Shown here in pieces: positions 35,602 to 44,351 of a stretch of DNA of 64,000 nt (within the stretch, counting starts at the first letter, position 1; the number at the start of each line of letters is the position of its first letter). The translations under genes were made by a program, and so were the position numbers. The notes below the pieces were generated by a model, which was given only the letters and a program-made list of their open reading frames with translations, was not told the origin of the DNA and did not search any database. This DNA is from Clostridiales bacterium (GTDB lineage Bacteria > Bacillota > Clostridia > Saccharofermentanales > Saccharofermentanaceae), in assembly GCA_017529925.1 (NCBI GenBank), contig JAFXMZ010000020.1:25612-89611 (forward strand), given 5' to 3'.

Positions 35602-36090
35602 AAGCTTATAAATACGATCCTCAATCTGGTCTCGGTCATTACAGAGTTCATCATAGCAGGCTTCCCGATAAGTATAGGTCTCGTGAGCCTTTTCGTTGCA
35701 GTATGGGGAAGAGCCGACAATGTATCGGACCTCCTGCTCCTGATCGGAACAGGTCTTGTCATGATATACTGGAGCATCTTCGGGATAGCAGTCATGATCA
35801 GGCTGAGGAAGAGCAGGGATCCTTCACGCAGGAAATATATTAAGGATCAGCTGATCTATAATACCGGCGCGATCGTTCTTTATATCCTGTACGGGATCGG
35901 ATGGAACAGAGGGCTCGGTTTTATCGGCGTTGAATTCGGAGCGGTAGTGACGTTCCTGATCATTTTCGCTGCGGTTAATGCCGCATCGATAGTGATCACT
36001 CCTTTTGCGGCGGGACATAAGCTTTCCGCAGAAGATGAGGAGGCGCCGGTCAGGGATGTGGAGAGGCATTTTCCGGATGATTACCGGTGA
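35599..36090 (+). CDS. Membrane protein of unknown function
   Basis: The 163-residue product has four hydrophobic segments (about 5-35, 40-70, 90-110 and 115-140) and a short acidic C-terminal tail. The start at 35599 is chosen because it directly follows the -10 element; an earlier in-frame start at 35569 would precede the promoter. The family is not recognised. surE follows by 18 bases. Confidence 0.68.
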   Translation: MKLINTILNLVSVITEFIIAGFPISIGLVSLFVAVWGRADNVSDLLLLIGTGLVMIYWSIFGIAVMIRLRKSRDPSRRKYIKDQLIYNTGAIVLYILYGIGWNRGLGFIGVEFGAVVTFLIIFAAVNAASIVITPFAAGHKLSAEDEEAPVRDVERHFPDDYR

Positions 36091-36108
36091 CGGCAAAGGA
36101 GAACAGAT

Positions 36109-36831
36109 ATGGAAAGAAGACGTATACTGATAACAAATGATGACGGCATCTCATCCCCGGGACTGTTTAAGCTCGCGAAAGCGGCATCTGTCTTTGGAGA
36201 CGTGACGGTCGTCGCACCCGACGGGGAGCGCAGCGGTATCTCACACTGTTTTACATATAAGAATCCGATCAAGGGAAGAAAGGTCGATGATTACGGTCTT
36301 CCCGGAGTGGAAGCATATGCTCTGGACGGAACGCCTGCAGACTGCGTAAGGATCGGCGTGCTGAAGATAATGGACAGGAAGCCTGACTTTGTTTTCGCAG
36401 GGATAAATGCCGGCTACAATATCGCATCCGACATACAGTATTCGGGTACGATAGGAGCTGTCATGGAGGCGTCATTTCAGGGCATAGCCGCGACGGCCTT
36501 TTCGAAAGGGGGCAAAAAGAGCGATGAGCTGATCGACAGATATCTCGAAAAGCTTATCGAAGAGCAGCTGAACATTCCTTATGTGAAAGGCTGCGCACGC
36601 AATATCAATTTCCCTGACTGCAGCCTTGAAGAGTGCAGGGGCATACTGCGCGATGTCAAAGTGTCCGATGACGATTTTTACAGGGATGAGTATTCCCTGG
36701 AGGAAGACGGCGAGGGCGGGCTTTCCTTTATGGTCAGTCAGAAAAGGAACTGGAAAGGGACTGAGGGAACGGATCTTTATGCGATACTGAATGATTACAT
36801 ATCCGAGGGCCCTGTCTATAATATAAGATAA
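36109..36831 (+). CDS. surE: 5'/3'-nucleotidase SurE
   Basis: The 240-residue enzyme starts ILITNDDGISSPG, the SurE metal-binding motif, and continues with VVAPDGERSG, GTPADCVRIG and SGINxGxN-like AGINAGYNIASDIQYSGT. It dephosphorylates nucleoside monophosphates and is linked to stationary-phase survival in other bacteria. AAAGGAG precedes the ATG. The succinate dehydrogenase-like trio begins 25 bases downstream. Confidence 0.95.
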   Translation: MERRRILITNDDGISSPGLFKLAKAASVFGDVTVVAPDGERSGISHCFTYKNPIKGRKVDDYGLPGVEAYALDGTPADCVRIGVLKIMDRKPDFVFAGINAGYNIASDIQYSGTIGAVMEASFQGIAATAFSKGGKKSDELIDRYLEKLIEEQLNIPYVKGCARNINFPDCSLEECRGILRDVKVSDDDFYRDEYSLEEDGEGGLSFMVSQKRNWKGTEGTDLYAILNDYISEGPVYNIR

Positions 36832-36856
36832 CGAGATCTGCCGGGAGGAAGGGATA

Positions 36857-37423
36857 TTGGGACTTAAGAAGGCCAATGCAAACCTGACGCTGTTTCTGGT
36901 AACGGTACTTATCGTCCATGTTTTTTATGAGGTATGGGCTTTTTTGAATATGTATCATAATGCCGCGATATCCGGAGCATTCGGCGGAATGGTCCTGCTG
37001 GCGGCTCTTATCCACGGCGGGATAAGCTTTAAGATGGTATTTAGGGATCACGATTCACACGGAAAGGTCGAATATGGAAGGCTCAATGCCAGGACTGTTG
37101 TCCAGAGGGCGACTGCTGCCGGTATGGGGATCTTTCTTCCGCTTCACTGTGTGACCATGATGCTCATTATGAACAAAAAGGGCGGAGTCCCCGTCCTCAT
37201 ATTACTGCTTGTAAGCGAAGTCCTGTTCTGGCTCTTTGTTACGGTACATGTCGCGCTGTCCTTTTCCAATGCGCTCATCACACTCGGAGTGCTCGCTGAT
37301 ATGAAGAAGAGGAAGAAGGTCGATATTACAGCCGGTATCATCTGTGCTCTTATTGCATGTGTTTCATCATACGTGATAATAATGACTCAGCTGGCACTTT
37401 TCTTTGCGGAGGGTAACTCATGA
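36857..37423 (+). CDS. Membrane anchor (cytochrome b-like) of a fumarate reductase/succinate dehydrogenase-like complex
   Basis: A TTG start follows GGGAGGAAGGG. The 188-residue protein has five hydrophobic segments with histidines near or in membrane spans (VHVFYE, LIHGG, PLHCVTM, VHVALSF), possible haem ligands. Sequence alone would not identify it, but it overlaps the FAD subunit gene by 4 bases, so it is probably the quinone-side anchor of the complex. The assignment rests mainly on position, length and His placement. Confidence 0.65.
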   Translation: MGLKKANANLTLFLVTVLIVHVFYEVWAFLNMYHNAAISGAFGGMVLLAALIHGGISFKMVFRDHDSHGKVEYGRLNARTVVQRATAAGMGIFLPLHCVTMMLIMNKKGGVPVLILLLVSEVLFWLFVTVHVALSFSNALITLGVLADMKKRKKVDITAGIICALIACVSSYVIIMTQLALFFAEGNS

Positions 37424-39045
37424 AGGTCCTTATAGTCGGAACGGGAATATCGGGTCTTTCCGCAGCAGTCGCTCTCGCGTCTCGCGGAGAGGACGTCATC
37501 ATGATCTCTCCTTTCCCCTCGGAGAGGGCTCAGTCAGTCATGGCTGCGGGAGGTATAAATGCGGTCGATGAAGAGTCGGAGGATTCTTTTGAAGCCCACA
37601 TCGGGGATACCCTCAAAGGCGGAAGGTTCATTGCCGGCAAAGAAGCGGTAAAGGGTCTTTGCGAGGCGGCTCCGTCGGTCATCCGCGAACTGGAGCAGAT
37701 GGGGACGGTCTTTGCCAGGGATGAGAACGGAAAGATAAGAAGAAGGGCTTTCGGAGGACAGAGCTTTGACAGGACATGCTATAGCGGAACGTCGACCGGA
37801 AAACAGATAGTCACAGCCCTTCGCAGAGAGCTTCGAAGATATGAGTCACAGGGGAAGGCAGAGATAAGGCTCGGGACAGACTTCCATTCGGCCCTGATAG
37901 AGGACGGCAGGTGTTACGGTATCCTGGCCTATGATGAGAGATATGCAAGCCTCGCTCCCATATATGCCGATGCGGTGATTATAGCATCGGGCGGCCAGAA
38001 TGCACTCTACGGCAAGACTACCGGCTCGACGGCCTGCGACGGATATACGGCAGGAAGGCTCTTCATGCAGGGGGCGGTGTTAAAGAACCCCGAATTTGTC
38101 CAGTTCCACCCGACGACATATGTCACGCCGCAGAAGAATATGCTCATATCCGAAGCTGCCAGAGGCGAGGGCGGCAGGCTCTTTTATGTGAAAGACAGTA
38201 AGCGCGTATATTTCATGGAGGACCTCTTCGGTCCTAAGGGAAATCTCATGCCGAGGGATGTAGTCTCGCGTTCGATATTCAATACCGGCGAAAAGGTATT
38301 CCTTGACGTGTCCTTCCTCGGAGGGAAGAAGATCAGGGAGAGGATGCTCGAGACGTATGAACTGTGCATGAAATACGGCGGTCTCGACATAACTGAGGAG
38401 CCCATACCCGTTACTCCTTCGGTACATTTCTTCATGGGCGGACTTGCCGTTGACAACGGACATATGACAAATATCGACGGGCTCTATGCGGCAGGTGAAT
38501 GCGCATCGATTTATCATGGTGCGAACAGGCTCGGAGGCAATTCCATGCTGGCTGCATTCTACGGCGGAAAAGTCGCTGCCGGAAGCATCATCGAAAGGGA
38601 GGAGAAGAGAGAGGCTCCGCTTTTCGACGGGTTCATCAGGGATCAGGAGAAGGCGTTTAACAAGATACTTTCCTCTTCGGGAAGAAAGCCGGTAACTGAT
38701 ATCAGATCGAAACTGGCTCAGGCCATGAAAGGATCGATGGGCATCATCAGGAACGGGAAAGATCTCGAAGACGGGATAAATGTCCTTGACGGGCTTATAG
38801 GACAGGTTCGAGAAGATGAGTTTGACAGTTCGCTCCTTCCTTATTTCACATACAGCACGGAGGCGATAGTCGTGCTCGGAAAGGCAGCGATGACGGCGGC
38901 TCTTGCGAGGACGGAGAGCAGGGGTGCGCACCAGAGGAGCGAATATAAGGAAGAGAAAGATGAATTTTGCGCTGCGACGCTGATCTCATATGACGGAGGC
39001 AGGCTGAGCGTATCCTATGATAAAGAGGGCAGATATGAACATTGA
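37420..39045 (+). CDS. Fumarate reductase/succinate dehydrogenase-like flavoprotein
   Basis: The 541-residue protein starts with a dinucleotide-binding fold (VLIVGTGISGLSAAVALASRG) and has family landmarks AAGGINAV, GGQNALYGKTTGSTACDG, EFVQFHPTT, RGEGGRLF, PRDVVSRSI and GEC..IYHGANRLGGNSMLA. The histidine that normally carries covalent FAD (R-S-H-T) is replaced by Gln in SERAQSVMAAGG, so the FAD should be noncovalent, as in L-aspartate oxidase and some fumarate reductases. In an anaerobe the complex probably reduces fumarate, but direction is not readable from sequence. Confidence 0.88.
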   Translation: MKVLIVGTGISGLSAAVALASRGEDVIMISPFPSERAQSVMAAGGINAVDEESEDSFEAHIGDTLKGGRFIAGKEAVKGLCEAAPSVIRELEQMGTVFARDENGKIRRRAFGGQSFDRTCYSGTSTGKQIVTALRRELRRYESQGKAEIRLGTDFHSALIEDGRCYGILAYDERYASLAPIYADAVIIASGGQNALYGKTTGSTACDGYTAGRLFMQGAVLKNPEFVQFHPTTYVTPQKNMLISEAARGEGGRLFYVKDSKRVYFMEDLFGPKGNLMPRDVVSRSIFNTGEKVFLDVSFLGGKKIRERMLETYELCMKYGGLDITEEPIPVTPSVHFFMGGLAVDNGHMTNIDGLYAAGECASIYHGANRLGGNSMLAAFYGGKVAAGSIIEREEKREAPLFDGFIRDQEKAFNKILSSSGRKPVTDIRSKLAQAMKGSMGIIRNGKDLEDGINVLDGLIGQVREDEFDSSLLPYFTYSTEAIVVLGKAAMTAALARTESRGAHQRSEYKEEKDEFCAATLISYDGGRLSVSYDKEGRYEH

Positions 39046-39718
39046 TGTCAGGATAAAAAGAACTGATCCGGTCTCAGGGGAGACACAATGGCAGACATTT
39101 GAATATGATGCCTTGGGGAAGCCTTCGGTCGCGAAGATCCTGGAGGAGATAAACCTCCGTGAGCAGCTGACTGACAAAGACGGAAAAGCCGCACGAAGGA
39201 TATCCTGGGAGTGTTCCTGCCTTCAGGGAGTATGCGGAGCCTGCGCGATGGTCATCGACGGAAGGCCTGCGCTCGCGTGCGAGACATTTGTCGATCCTTC
39301 AGCTCAAAGCGAAGTCTCGATAGAGCCTCTCCGCAAGTTCCACGTTGTCGCGGATCTTGTCGTCGACAGGAGCGTGATCGATAAGACACTTCTGGAGAGT
39401 GAGGTCTATATAAAGGATTACAATGAGTCATCTCCTGACGAGTTCGCTCACCGCTATCAGGCCTCAAAGTGCCTGAAGTGCGGCCTCTGCCTGGAGGTCT
39501 GTCCGAACTGGACGGGAACCGGGAAGTTCGCGGGTGCCCTATTTGCGAATGACTGTTACCTTGTTGATTCAGCGGATTCCTCCACAGAGATAAGGGATGA
39601 GTTCGGGAAGCACTTTGCCGCAGGATGCTCAAAGAGCCTGTCGTGCATGAAGGTCTGCCCGATGAAGATAGAGACGATCGCTTCGATCGCGAAGATGAAC
39701 AGAAGGAAGAAAAGATGA
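39035..39718 (+). CDS. Fumarate reductase/succinate dehydrogenase-like iron-sulfur subunit
   Basis: ATG 39035 is preferred because GAGGG lies just upstream; it overlaps the flavoprotein end by 11 bases. The 227-residue protein has a [2Fe-2S] ferredoxin domain (CSCLQGVCGAC and ALAC) and two more cysteine sets (CLKCGLCLEVCP and CSKSLSCMKVCP) for [4Fe-4S] and [3Fe-4S] clusters. It carries electrons between FAD and the membrane anchor. Confidence 0.92.
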   Translation: MNIDVRIKRTDPVSGETQWQTFEYDALGKPSVAKILEEINLREQLTDKDGKAARRISWECSCLQGVCGACAMVIDGRPALACETFVDPSAQSEVSIEPLRKFHVVADLVVDRSVIDKTLLESEVYIKDYNESSPDEFAHRYQASKCLKCGLCLEVCPNWTGTGKFAGALFANDCYLVDSADSSTEIRDEFGKHFAAGCSKSLSCMKVCPMKIETIASIAKMNRRKKR

Positions 39719-40383
39719 GAGAAGAAGAGAAAACGGGAAACGCGATAAGAGCGGTAATCTTCGATATGGACGGAACTCTTACCGATACCGAGAAATACTA
39801 TAACAGGGCGTGGACAGAGGCTCTTTCACACTTCGGATATAAGGTCGAGCCGTATATGCCTTTGGAGCTCAGGTCCCTGGGAAGACCATTTGTTTTCGAT
39901 AAGTTCCGCGGCTGGTTCGGAGACGGATTTGATTATCACACGGTCAGGGAGTACCGCAAGGTTCTGGTCAAGGATATGATCGACAGAGAGGGTCTCGATC
40001 TGAAGCCGGGCGCGCGGGAGATACTGTCCTTCCTTAAAGAGAAGGGGATAAGGTCGGCGATCGCGACTGCAAATCCTTTGGACCGCACGATGCGGCTGCT
40101 GGATAAAGTGGGATTACAGGACCTTTTCGACACGGTTATCTGTGCCGATATGGTAACGCAGGGAAAGCCGGCGCCGGATATATATTCATATGCGGTAAGT
40201 GAGCTCGGCCTGCAGCCCTCTGAGACTTTTGCCGTGGAGGATTCGCCGAACGGGGTGACGAGCGCATACCGTGCCGGCTGCAATGTCATCATGGTGCCCG
40301 ATCTGACCGAACCGGATGATGAGCTTTCAAAGATGCTCTATGCCAGGGTCGATACGCTGGCGGATATAAAGGATCTTTTGTAA
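39715..40383 (+). CDS. HAD superfamily phosphatase (beta-phosphoglucomutase-like)
   Basis: Start 39715 overlaps the iron-sulfur gene by 4 bases (ATGA). The 222-residue protein has VIFDMDGTLTDTE (two catalytic Asp), a C1 helical cap, ATANPLD, KPAPDIYSYA and VEDSPNGVTSAYRAGC, as in subclass IA phosphatases and phosphomutases. The substrate is not identifiable. A terminator follows. Confidence 0.9.
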   Translation: MREEEKTGNAIRAVIFDMDGTLTDTEKYYNRAWTEALSHFGYKVEPYMPLELRSLGRPFVFDKFRGWFGDGFDYHTVREYRKVLVKDMIDREGLDLKPGAREILSFLKEKGIRSAIATANPLDRTMRLLDKVGLQDLFDTVICADMVTQGKPAPDIYSYAVSELGLQPSETFAVEDSPNGVTSAYRAGCNVIMVPDLTEPDDELSKMLYARVDTLADIKDLL

Positions 40384-40388
40384 AGAAC

Positions 40389-40427
40389 AGGGACTGCCTC
40401 AACATTATTAAGACAGTCCCTTTATTT
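40389..40427 (+). terminator. Terminator after the HAD gene
   Basis: An 8-bp stem (40389-40396 with 40414-40421) and a 17-base loop are followed by TTTATTTT. It also faces the convergent zinc-ribbon gene. Confidence 0.8.
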
Positions 40428-40453
40428 TCTTCTTTAAGCCTGTTCGAAAATGA

Positions 40454-40885
40454 TCAGTCTTCCGTTACGGTCTCCTGCATCTTCTTGTACAGACGGTCCT
40501 TCTTCTCCTTCTTGTACTCGGCTTTGGATGCGCCCTGAAGGATGGGATATTCCTGACCGGAGATCCTGTCCTCGAGCTTCAGGTCGCAGGTCTTGGACTT
40601 CTTGTGTACATATCCGACGGGAACGAGCTCCTGTGCTTCGGAAGGATATTCCGCCATCATTGCCTTTGCTTCCTTCTTCTTCATCTGCATAGATGCATAG
40701 CATACGGGGCAGACCCTGTAATATTTGCTTCCCATGGGGATAAGGGGGATGTAGCAGAAGTGACCCCACTTTGAACTCTTGATAAAGTCTGTCTGATATT
40801 CCTTGCCGCAGTTGGGGCATGCTGCCTTGGGACCGTAGTGACCGACGATCTTGTTGAAGACCGTTGTGCCGTACTCAACCATCAT
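40454..40885 (-). CDS. Zinc-ribbon protein of unknown function
   Basis: The 143-residue protein has a zinc ribbon split by a hydrophobic insert: CPNC at about 23-26 and CPVC at about 58-61, with KWGHFCYIPLIPMGSKYYRVC between. The remainder is a charged helix. GGAGG lies 10 bases before the ATG. Such ribbons are common in small DNA- or membrane-associated proteins; no role can be assigned. Confidence 0.8.
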   Translation of the reverse strand: MMVEYGTTVFNKIVGHYGPKAACPNCGKEYQTDFIKSSKWGHFCYIPLIPMGSKYYRVCPVCYASMQMKKKEAKAMMAEYPSEAQELVPVGYVHKKSKTCDLKLEDRISGQEYPILQGASKAEYKKEKKDRLYKKMQETVTED

Positions 40886-41070
40886 GATAACTGTACCTCC
40901 GATTCTGTAGTCGTGAAAAAGAATACATTATTTTTACCCGCGTGGCAACGGAAAAAGGGATGCAGGGAGCATATTTTTCAGGCTTTGTGATAAACGTATA
41001 GGAGGACGCGCAAATATCTTAAAGTTTTCTTTAATTATAAACGTGTTTTTTCTGTTAGAATGGTTCTGTT

Positions 41071-42117
41071 ATGGATAAGAAAAAGATATTCTGGTCTGTA
41101 TTTTCACTCCTGCTGGCAGTTCTGTCGGTCGTTGCCGTCATGTCACAAAGCGGCGGCATTTCTATCCCCGAACTGATCGAAGCCCTTAAGAGCGCCAAGC
41201 CCGGATGGGTGGCGGCCGCCGTCATATCGACGGCATGCTTCATCTTTCTCGAGGGAGTTGCCATATGCAGTATCCTCAAGGGTATCGGATACAGGCGCCA
41301 TCTCGGAAGGGGTCTGATCTACAGTACCTCTGATATCTACTTCTCGGCGATCACTCCGTCTGCAACGGGAGGACAGCCGGCGAGCGCATTCTTCATGGTA
41401 AAGGACGGCATCCCCGGAGGAGTCGTGACAGTCACTCTGATAGTCAACCTGATAATGTACACGGCAGGCGTCGTGCTCCTCGGCATAATAGCGCTCCTTA
41501 TCAACTATAAGCTGTTCTTCGGTTTCAGGCTCCTTTCGAAGGTTCTGATAATCGCGGGATTCCTGATCCTGTCGGGTCTTACGTTCATGTTCTTCATGAT
41601 CCTGCGCAAGGGTACCGTCGTCTTCAATTCGCTCCGCAATATAGTGAACTTCCTTCACAGGAAACACATAATACACAGGGTCGATCCCAAGATCGCAAAG
41701 ATCAATAAGGCCGAGATCGAATATAAGGAATGCGTCGAGGTGATGTCAGGCAAGATGCCCACGCTCATCAAGGCATTCATATGGAATTTCCTCCAGAGGG
41801 CATCCCAGATACTCGTCCCCGTATTTATGTATATGGCGATGGGAGGAAAGGCCTCGACGGCACCTATGGTATTTGCCTCACAGTGCCTGATCACGATCGG
41901 CTTCAACTGCGTCCCGGTACCGGGTGCGATGGGCGTTGCCGATTTCCTGATGATAGACGGCTTTTCGAAGTTGATGACAAGGGATGATGCGTTCAGACTG
42001 GAGATGCTTTCGAGGGGAATATCGTTCTATATTTGTGTTATTGTCAGTGGCATTATAATGCTGTTTGGATATATAATGCTTAGGAGAAGGGAAAAGAAAC
42101 AAGAGGTACCTTTATGA
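41071..42117 (+). CDS. Lysylphosphatidylglycerol synthase-type flippase (TM domain only)
   Basis: The 348-residue protein has eight or so TM segments with the PF03706 signatures (ITPSATGGQPASAFFM, FNCVPVPGAMGVADF). It lacks the soluble lysyltransferase domain of MprF. The gene overlaps pssA by 4 bases, which links it to phospholipid traffic or modification. A TAGAAT 9 bases before the ATG suggests a very short leader. Confidence 0.88.
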   Translation: MDKKKIFWSVFSLLLAVLSVVAVMSQSGGISIPELIEALKSAKPGWVAAAVISTACFIFLEGVAICSILKGIGYRRHLGRGLIYSTSDIYFSAITPSATGGQPASAFFMVKDGIPGGVVTVTLIVNLIMYTAGVVLLGIIALLINYKLFFGFRLLSKVLIIAGFLILSGLTFMFFMILRKGTVVFNSLRNIVNFLHRKHIIHRVDPKIAKINKAEIEYKECVEVMSGKMPTLIKAFIWNFLQRASQILVPVFMYMAMGGKASTAPMVFASQCLITIGFNCVPVPGAMGVADFLMIDGFSKLMTRDDAFRLEMLSRGISFYICVIVSGIIMLFGYIMLRRREKKQEVPL

Positions 42118-42818
42118 TAGGCGTTTATGACTATACCGTTATCCTCACATATCTTTCGATGCTGTCCGGTGTCGCGGGCACTATCTTATCTATGTCGGGT
42201 CTCGGACATCCATATATCGGGATGTTCTTTCTTCTGTTCTGCGGTCTGTGCGACGGCTTTGACGGCAGGGTCGCGAGGACAAAAAAGGACAGGACGGAAT
42301 TCGAGAAGAATTACGGCATACAGATCGATTCTTTTTCTGATCTGATCGCATTCGGCGTTCTTCCCGTAGCTATCGGAATGGCGATGCTTAGAGCCAGCAT
42401 CAAGTATCATGATCTCCCCAAGAAGATCGATGAGAGCGGACAGGTCATATGGTATCCCGTCATCCTCATAATAATCGGTCTTATCTATGTACTCGCCGCG
42501 ATGATACGTCTTTCCTACTTCAATGCTACTGAAGATGAGAGGAAGGCAGAGACCGAGGCCAAGGGACGCATGTATTTCACGGGCATGCCCGTAACGATGG
42601 CATCTATATTCTTCCCGCTCGTACTTGTCCTTCATTTCGGACTCAGGTTTGACTTTTCGATAGTCTACTTCATCGTAATGCTCGTGATGGCATTCCTGTT
42701 TGTCTTAAAGATCAAGATCCCCAAAGCCGGCAGCAAGATGCTCGCATTCCTGATAATCTTCGGATTCCTGGAATTCATCGCGATACTGCTCTTCAGGATA
42801 TTCGGCAAAGGCATATAA
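42114..42818 (+). CDS. pssA: CDP-diacylglycerol-serine O-phosphatidyltransferase
   Basis: The 234-residue integral membrane enzyme has the CDP-alcohol phosphotransferase motif DGFDGRVAR..(12)..GIQIDSFSD with its metal-binding aspartates. It makes phosphatidylserine from CDP-diacylglycerol and serine. The next gene is phosphatidylserine decarboxylase, sharing one base (TAATG), so together they yield phosphatidylethanolamine. Confidence 0.95.
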   Translation: MIGVYDYTVILTYLSMLSGVAGTILSMSGLGHPYIGMFFLLFCGLCDGFDGRVARTKKDRTEFEKNYGIQIDSFSDLIAFGVLPVAIGMAMLRASIKYHDLPKKIDESGQVIWYPVILIIIGLIYVLAAMIRLSYFNATEDERKAETEAKGRMYFTGMPVTMASIFFPLVLVLHFGLRFDFSIVYFIVMLVMAFLFVLKIKIPKAGSKMLAFLIIFGFLEFIAILLFRIFGKGI

Positions 42819-43633
42819 TGGGATCACTTGAATTTCTCTACAATACCGCATTCGGGAGGCTTCTTTTGAAGCCTCTTGCGTCGTCTCCGGTCTCAAGGCT
42901 CTCGGGCTGGTTCCTGGACAGGAGGATATCCGCGAAGCTCATCCCTTCGTTCGTGAAGAAGAATAATATCAACGTTGAAGATTACGACATTACTTCTGTC
43001 CGTACCTTCAATGATTTTTTCTGCCGCAGGATAAAAGAGGGCAGACGTCCGATCGAGACTGACCCCGGTGTCCTGATGGCACCCTGCGACGGCCTCCTTA
43101 CTGTCTATCCCATCTCGAAAAGCACCGTCCTTCCGGTCAAGCAGAGTTCCTATACGATCGATTCTCTTCTTGACGATGAAGATCTGGCAATGAAGTTCGA
43201 GGGCGGATACTGCCTCGTGTTCAGGCTCTGCGTCGATCACTACCACAGATATGCCTGGTTTGACGGCGGAAGAAAAAAGGCCGACAGGAGGATCAAGGGA
43301 GTCTACCATACGGTGCGTCCGGTCGCACTTGCGGCACGCCCCGTATTTATACAGAACACGAGAGAGTATTCTGTTATAGAATCAGACGGATTCGGGACCG
43401 CGGTACAGATGGAGGTCGGCGCGATGCTCGTAGGCAGGATCGTAAACGATATGCCGGGTGAAGGCGCAGTCGTCCGCGGTCAGGAGAAAGGTCATTTTGA
43501 ATATGGCGGATCGACGATAATCGTTCTCATCGGAAAGGGAGCGGCTGACATTCGTGAAGATATACTCAAGGCGTCATCGGAAGGCGCCGAGACGCCCGTT
43601 AAGATGGGTGAAGGGATAGGAAAGGGAAAATGA
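42818..43633 (+). CDS. psd: Phosphatidylserine decarboxylase
   Basis: The 271-residue proenzyme has the YHRYAWF-type catalytic His region (VDHYHRYAWFDGG) and the self-cleavage motif GGST near residue 232, which gives the pyruvoyl group. It decarboxylates phosphatidylserine to phosphatidylethanolamine. It overlaps the PAP2 gene by 4 bases. Confidence 0.95.
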   Translation: MGSLEFLYNTAFGRLLLKPLASSPVSRLSGWFLDRRISAKLIPSFVKKNNINVEDYDITSVRTFNDFFCRRIKEGRRPIETDPGVLMAPCDGLLTVYPISKSTVLPVKQSSYTIDSLLDDEDLAMKFEGGYCLVFRLCVDHYHRYAWFDGGRKKADRRIKGVYHTVRPVALAARPVFIQNTREYSVIESDGFGTAVQMEVGAMLVGRIVNDMPGEGAVVRGQEKGHFEYGGSTIIVLIGKGAADIREDILKASSEGAETPVKMGEGIGKGK

Positions 43634-44313
43634 AGAAATTTTTAGAGAAGGTAAAGGGACTGATGGAGAAACTCATGCCGATGTACGGCTGGGTTATCCT
43701 CATAATAATGATAATCTGGGATGTTATAGTCTTTCAGGGAACGAGGCTCTTTAACACCGGCTGGCATCACTATTCCATGGAGACAAAATGGGATGACATG
43801 ATCCCTTATATCAAGGAGTGGATATGGATCTATCTGCCGCTTGCATATGCCCAGTGGATCCTCGGCTTCATACTTATCGGAAGAGCTGATAAGAGGACAT
43901 GTTTCAGGCTCATCTGGGCGGAGATGATCGCCAAGACTATATGCCTTGTTTTCTTTATCTTCCTTCCGACGACGATGTACCGTGCGGATGCTCCGGGAAC
44001 CGACTTCCTTAACAGGTGGGTGCAGTCACTCTACGATATGGATCCTGCGGATAACCTCTTTCCTTCGATCCACTGTCTCGAGAGCTGGATAATCTTCAGG
44101 AGCTGTTTCTATATAAAGTTCCCGAAGTGGGTAATGCCGGTTCAGCTGGTGATCTCGATACTTGTCTTTGCATCTACTCTCTTTCTCAGACAGCATGTCA
44201 TCGCCGACGTTATCGGAGGTGTCCTGTCGGTCGAGATCGGTCTTCTCATAATGAATGCCTACTATAAAAGAAAAGATGCAAAGAACGCTCCAAAACAGGA
44301 AGCCGCATGTTAA
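43630..44313 (+). CDS. PAP2-family membrane phosphatase
   Basis: The 227-residue membrane protein has PAP2 motifs NLFPSIHCLES and LRQHVIADVIGG (the catalytic His and Asp), while motif I is weak (RADAPGTDF). It probably removes phosphate from a lipid phosphate such as phosphatidate or phosphatidylglycerophosphate. It closes the four-gene phospholipid operon. Confidence 0.85.
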   Translation: MKKFLEKVKGLMEKLMPMYGWVILIIMIIWDVIVFQGTRLFNTGWHHYSMETKWDDMIPYIKEWIWIYLPLAYAQWILGFILIGRADKRTCFRLIWAEMIAKTICLVFFIFLPTTMYRADAPGTDFLNRWVQSLYDMDPADNLFPSIHCLESWIIFRSCFYIKFPKWVMPVQLVISILVFASTLFLRQHVIADVIGGVLSVEIGLLIMNAYYKRKDAKNAPKQEAAC

Positions 44314-44351
44314 AATATAACGGTATATAATTCCCCAAGGAGGATATCAGT

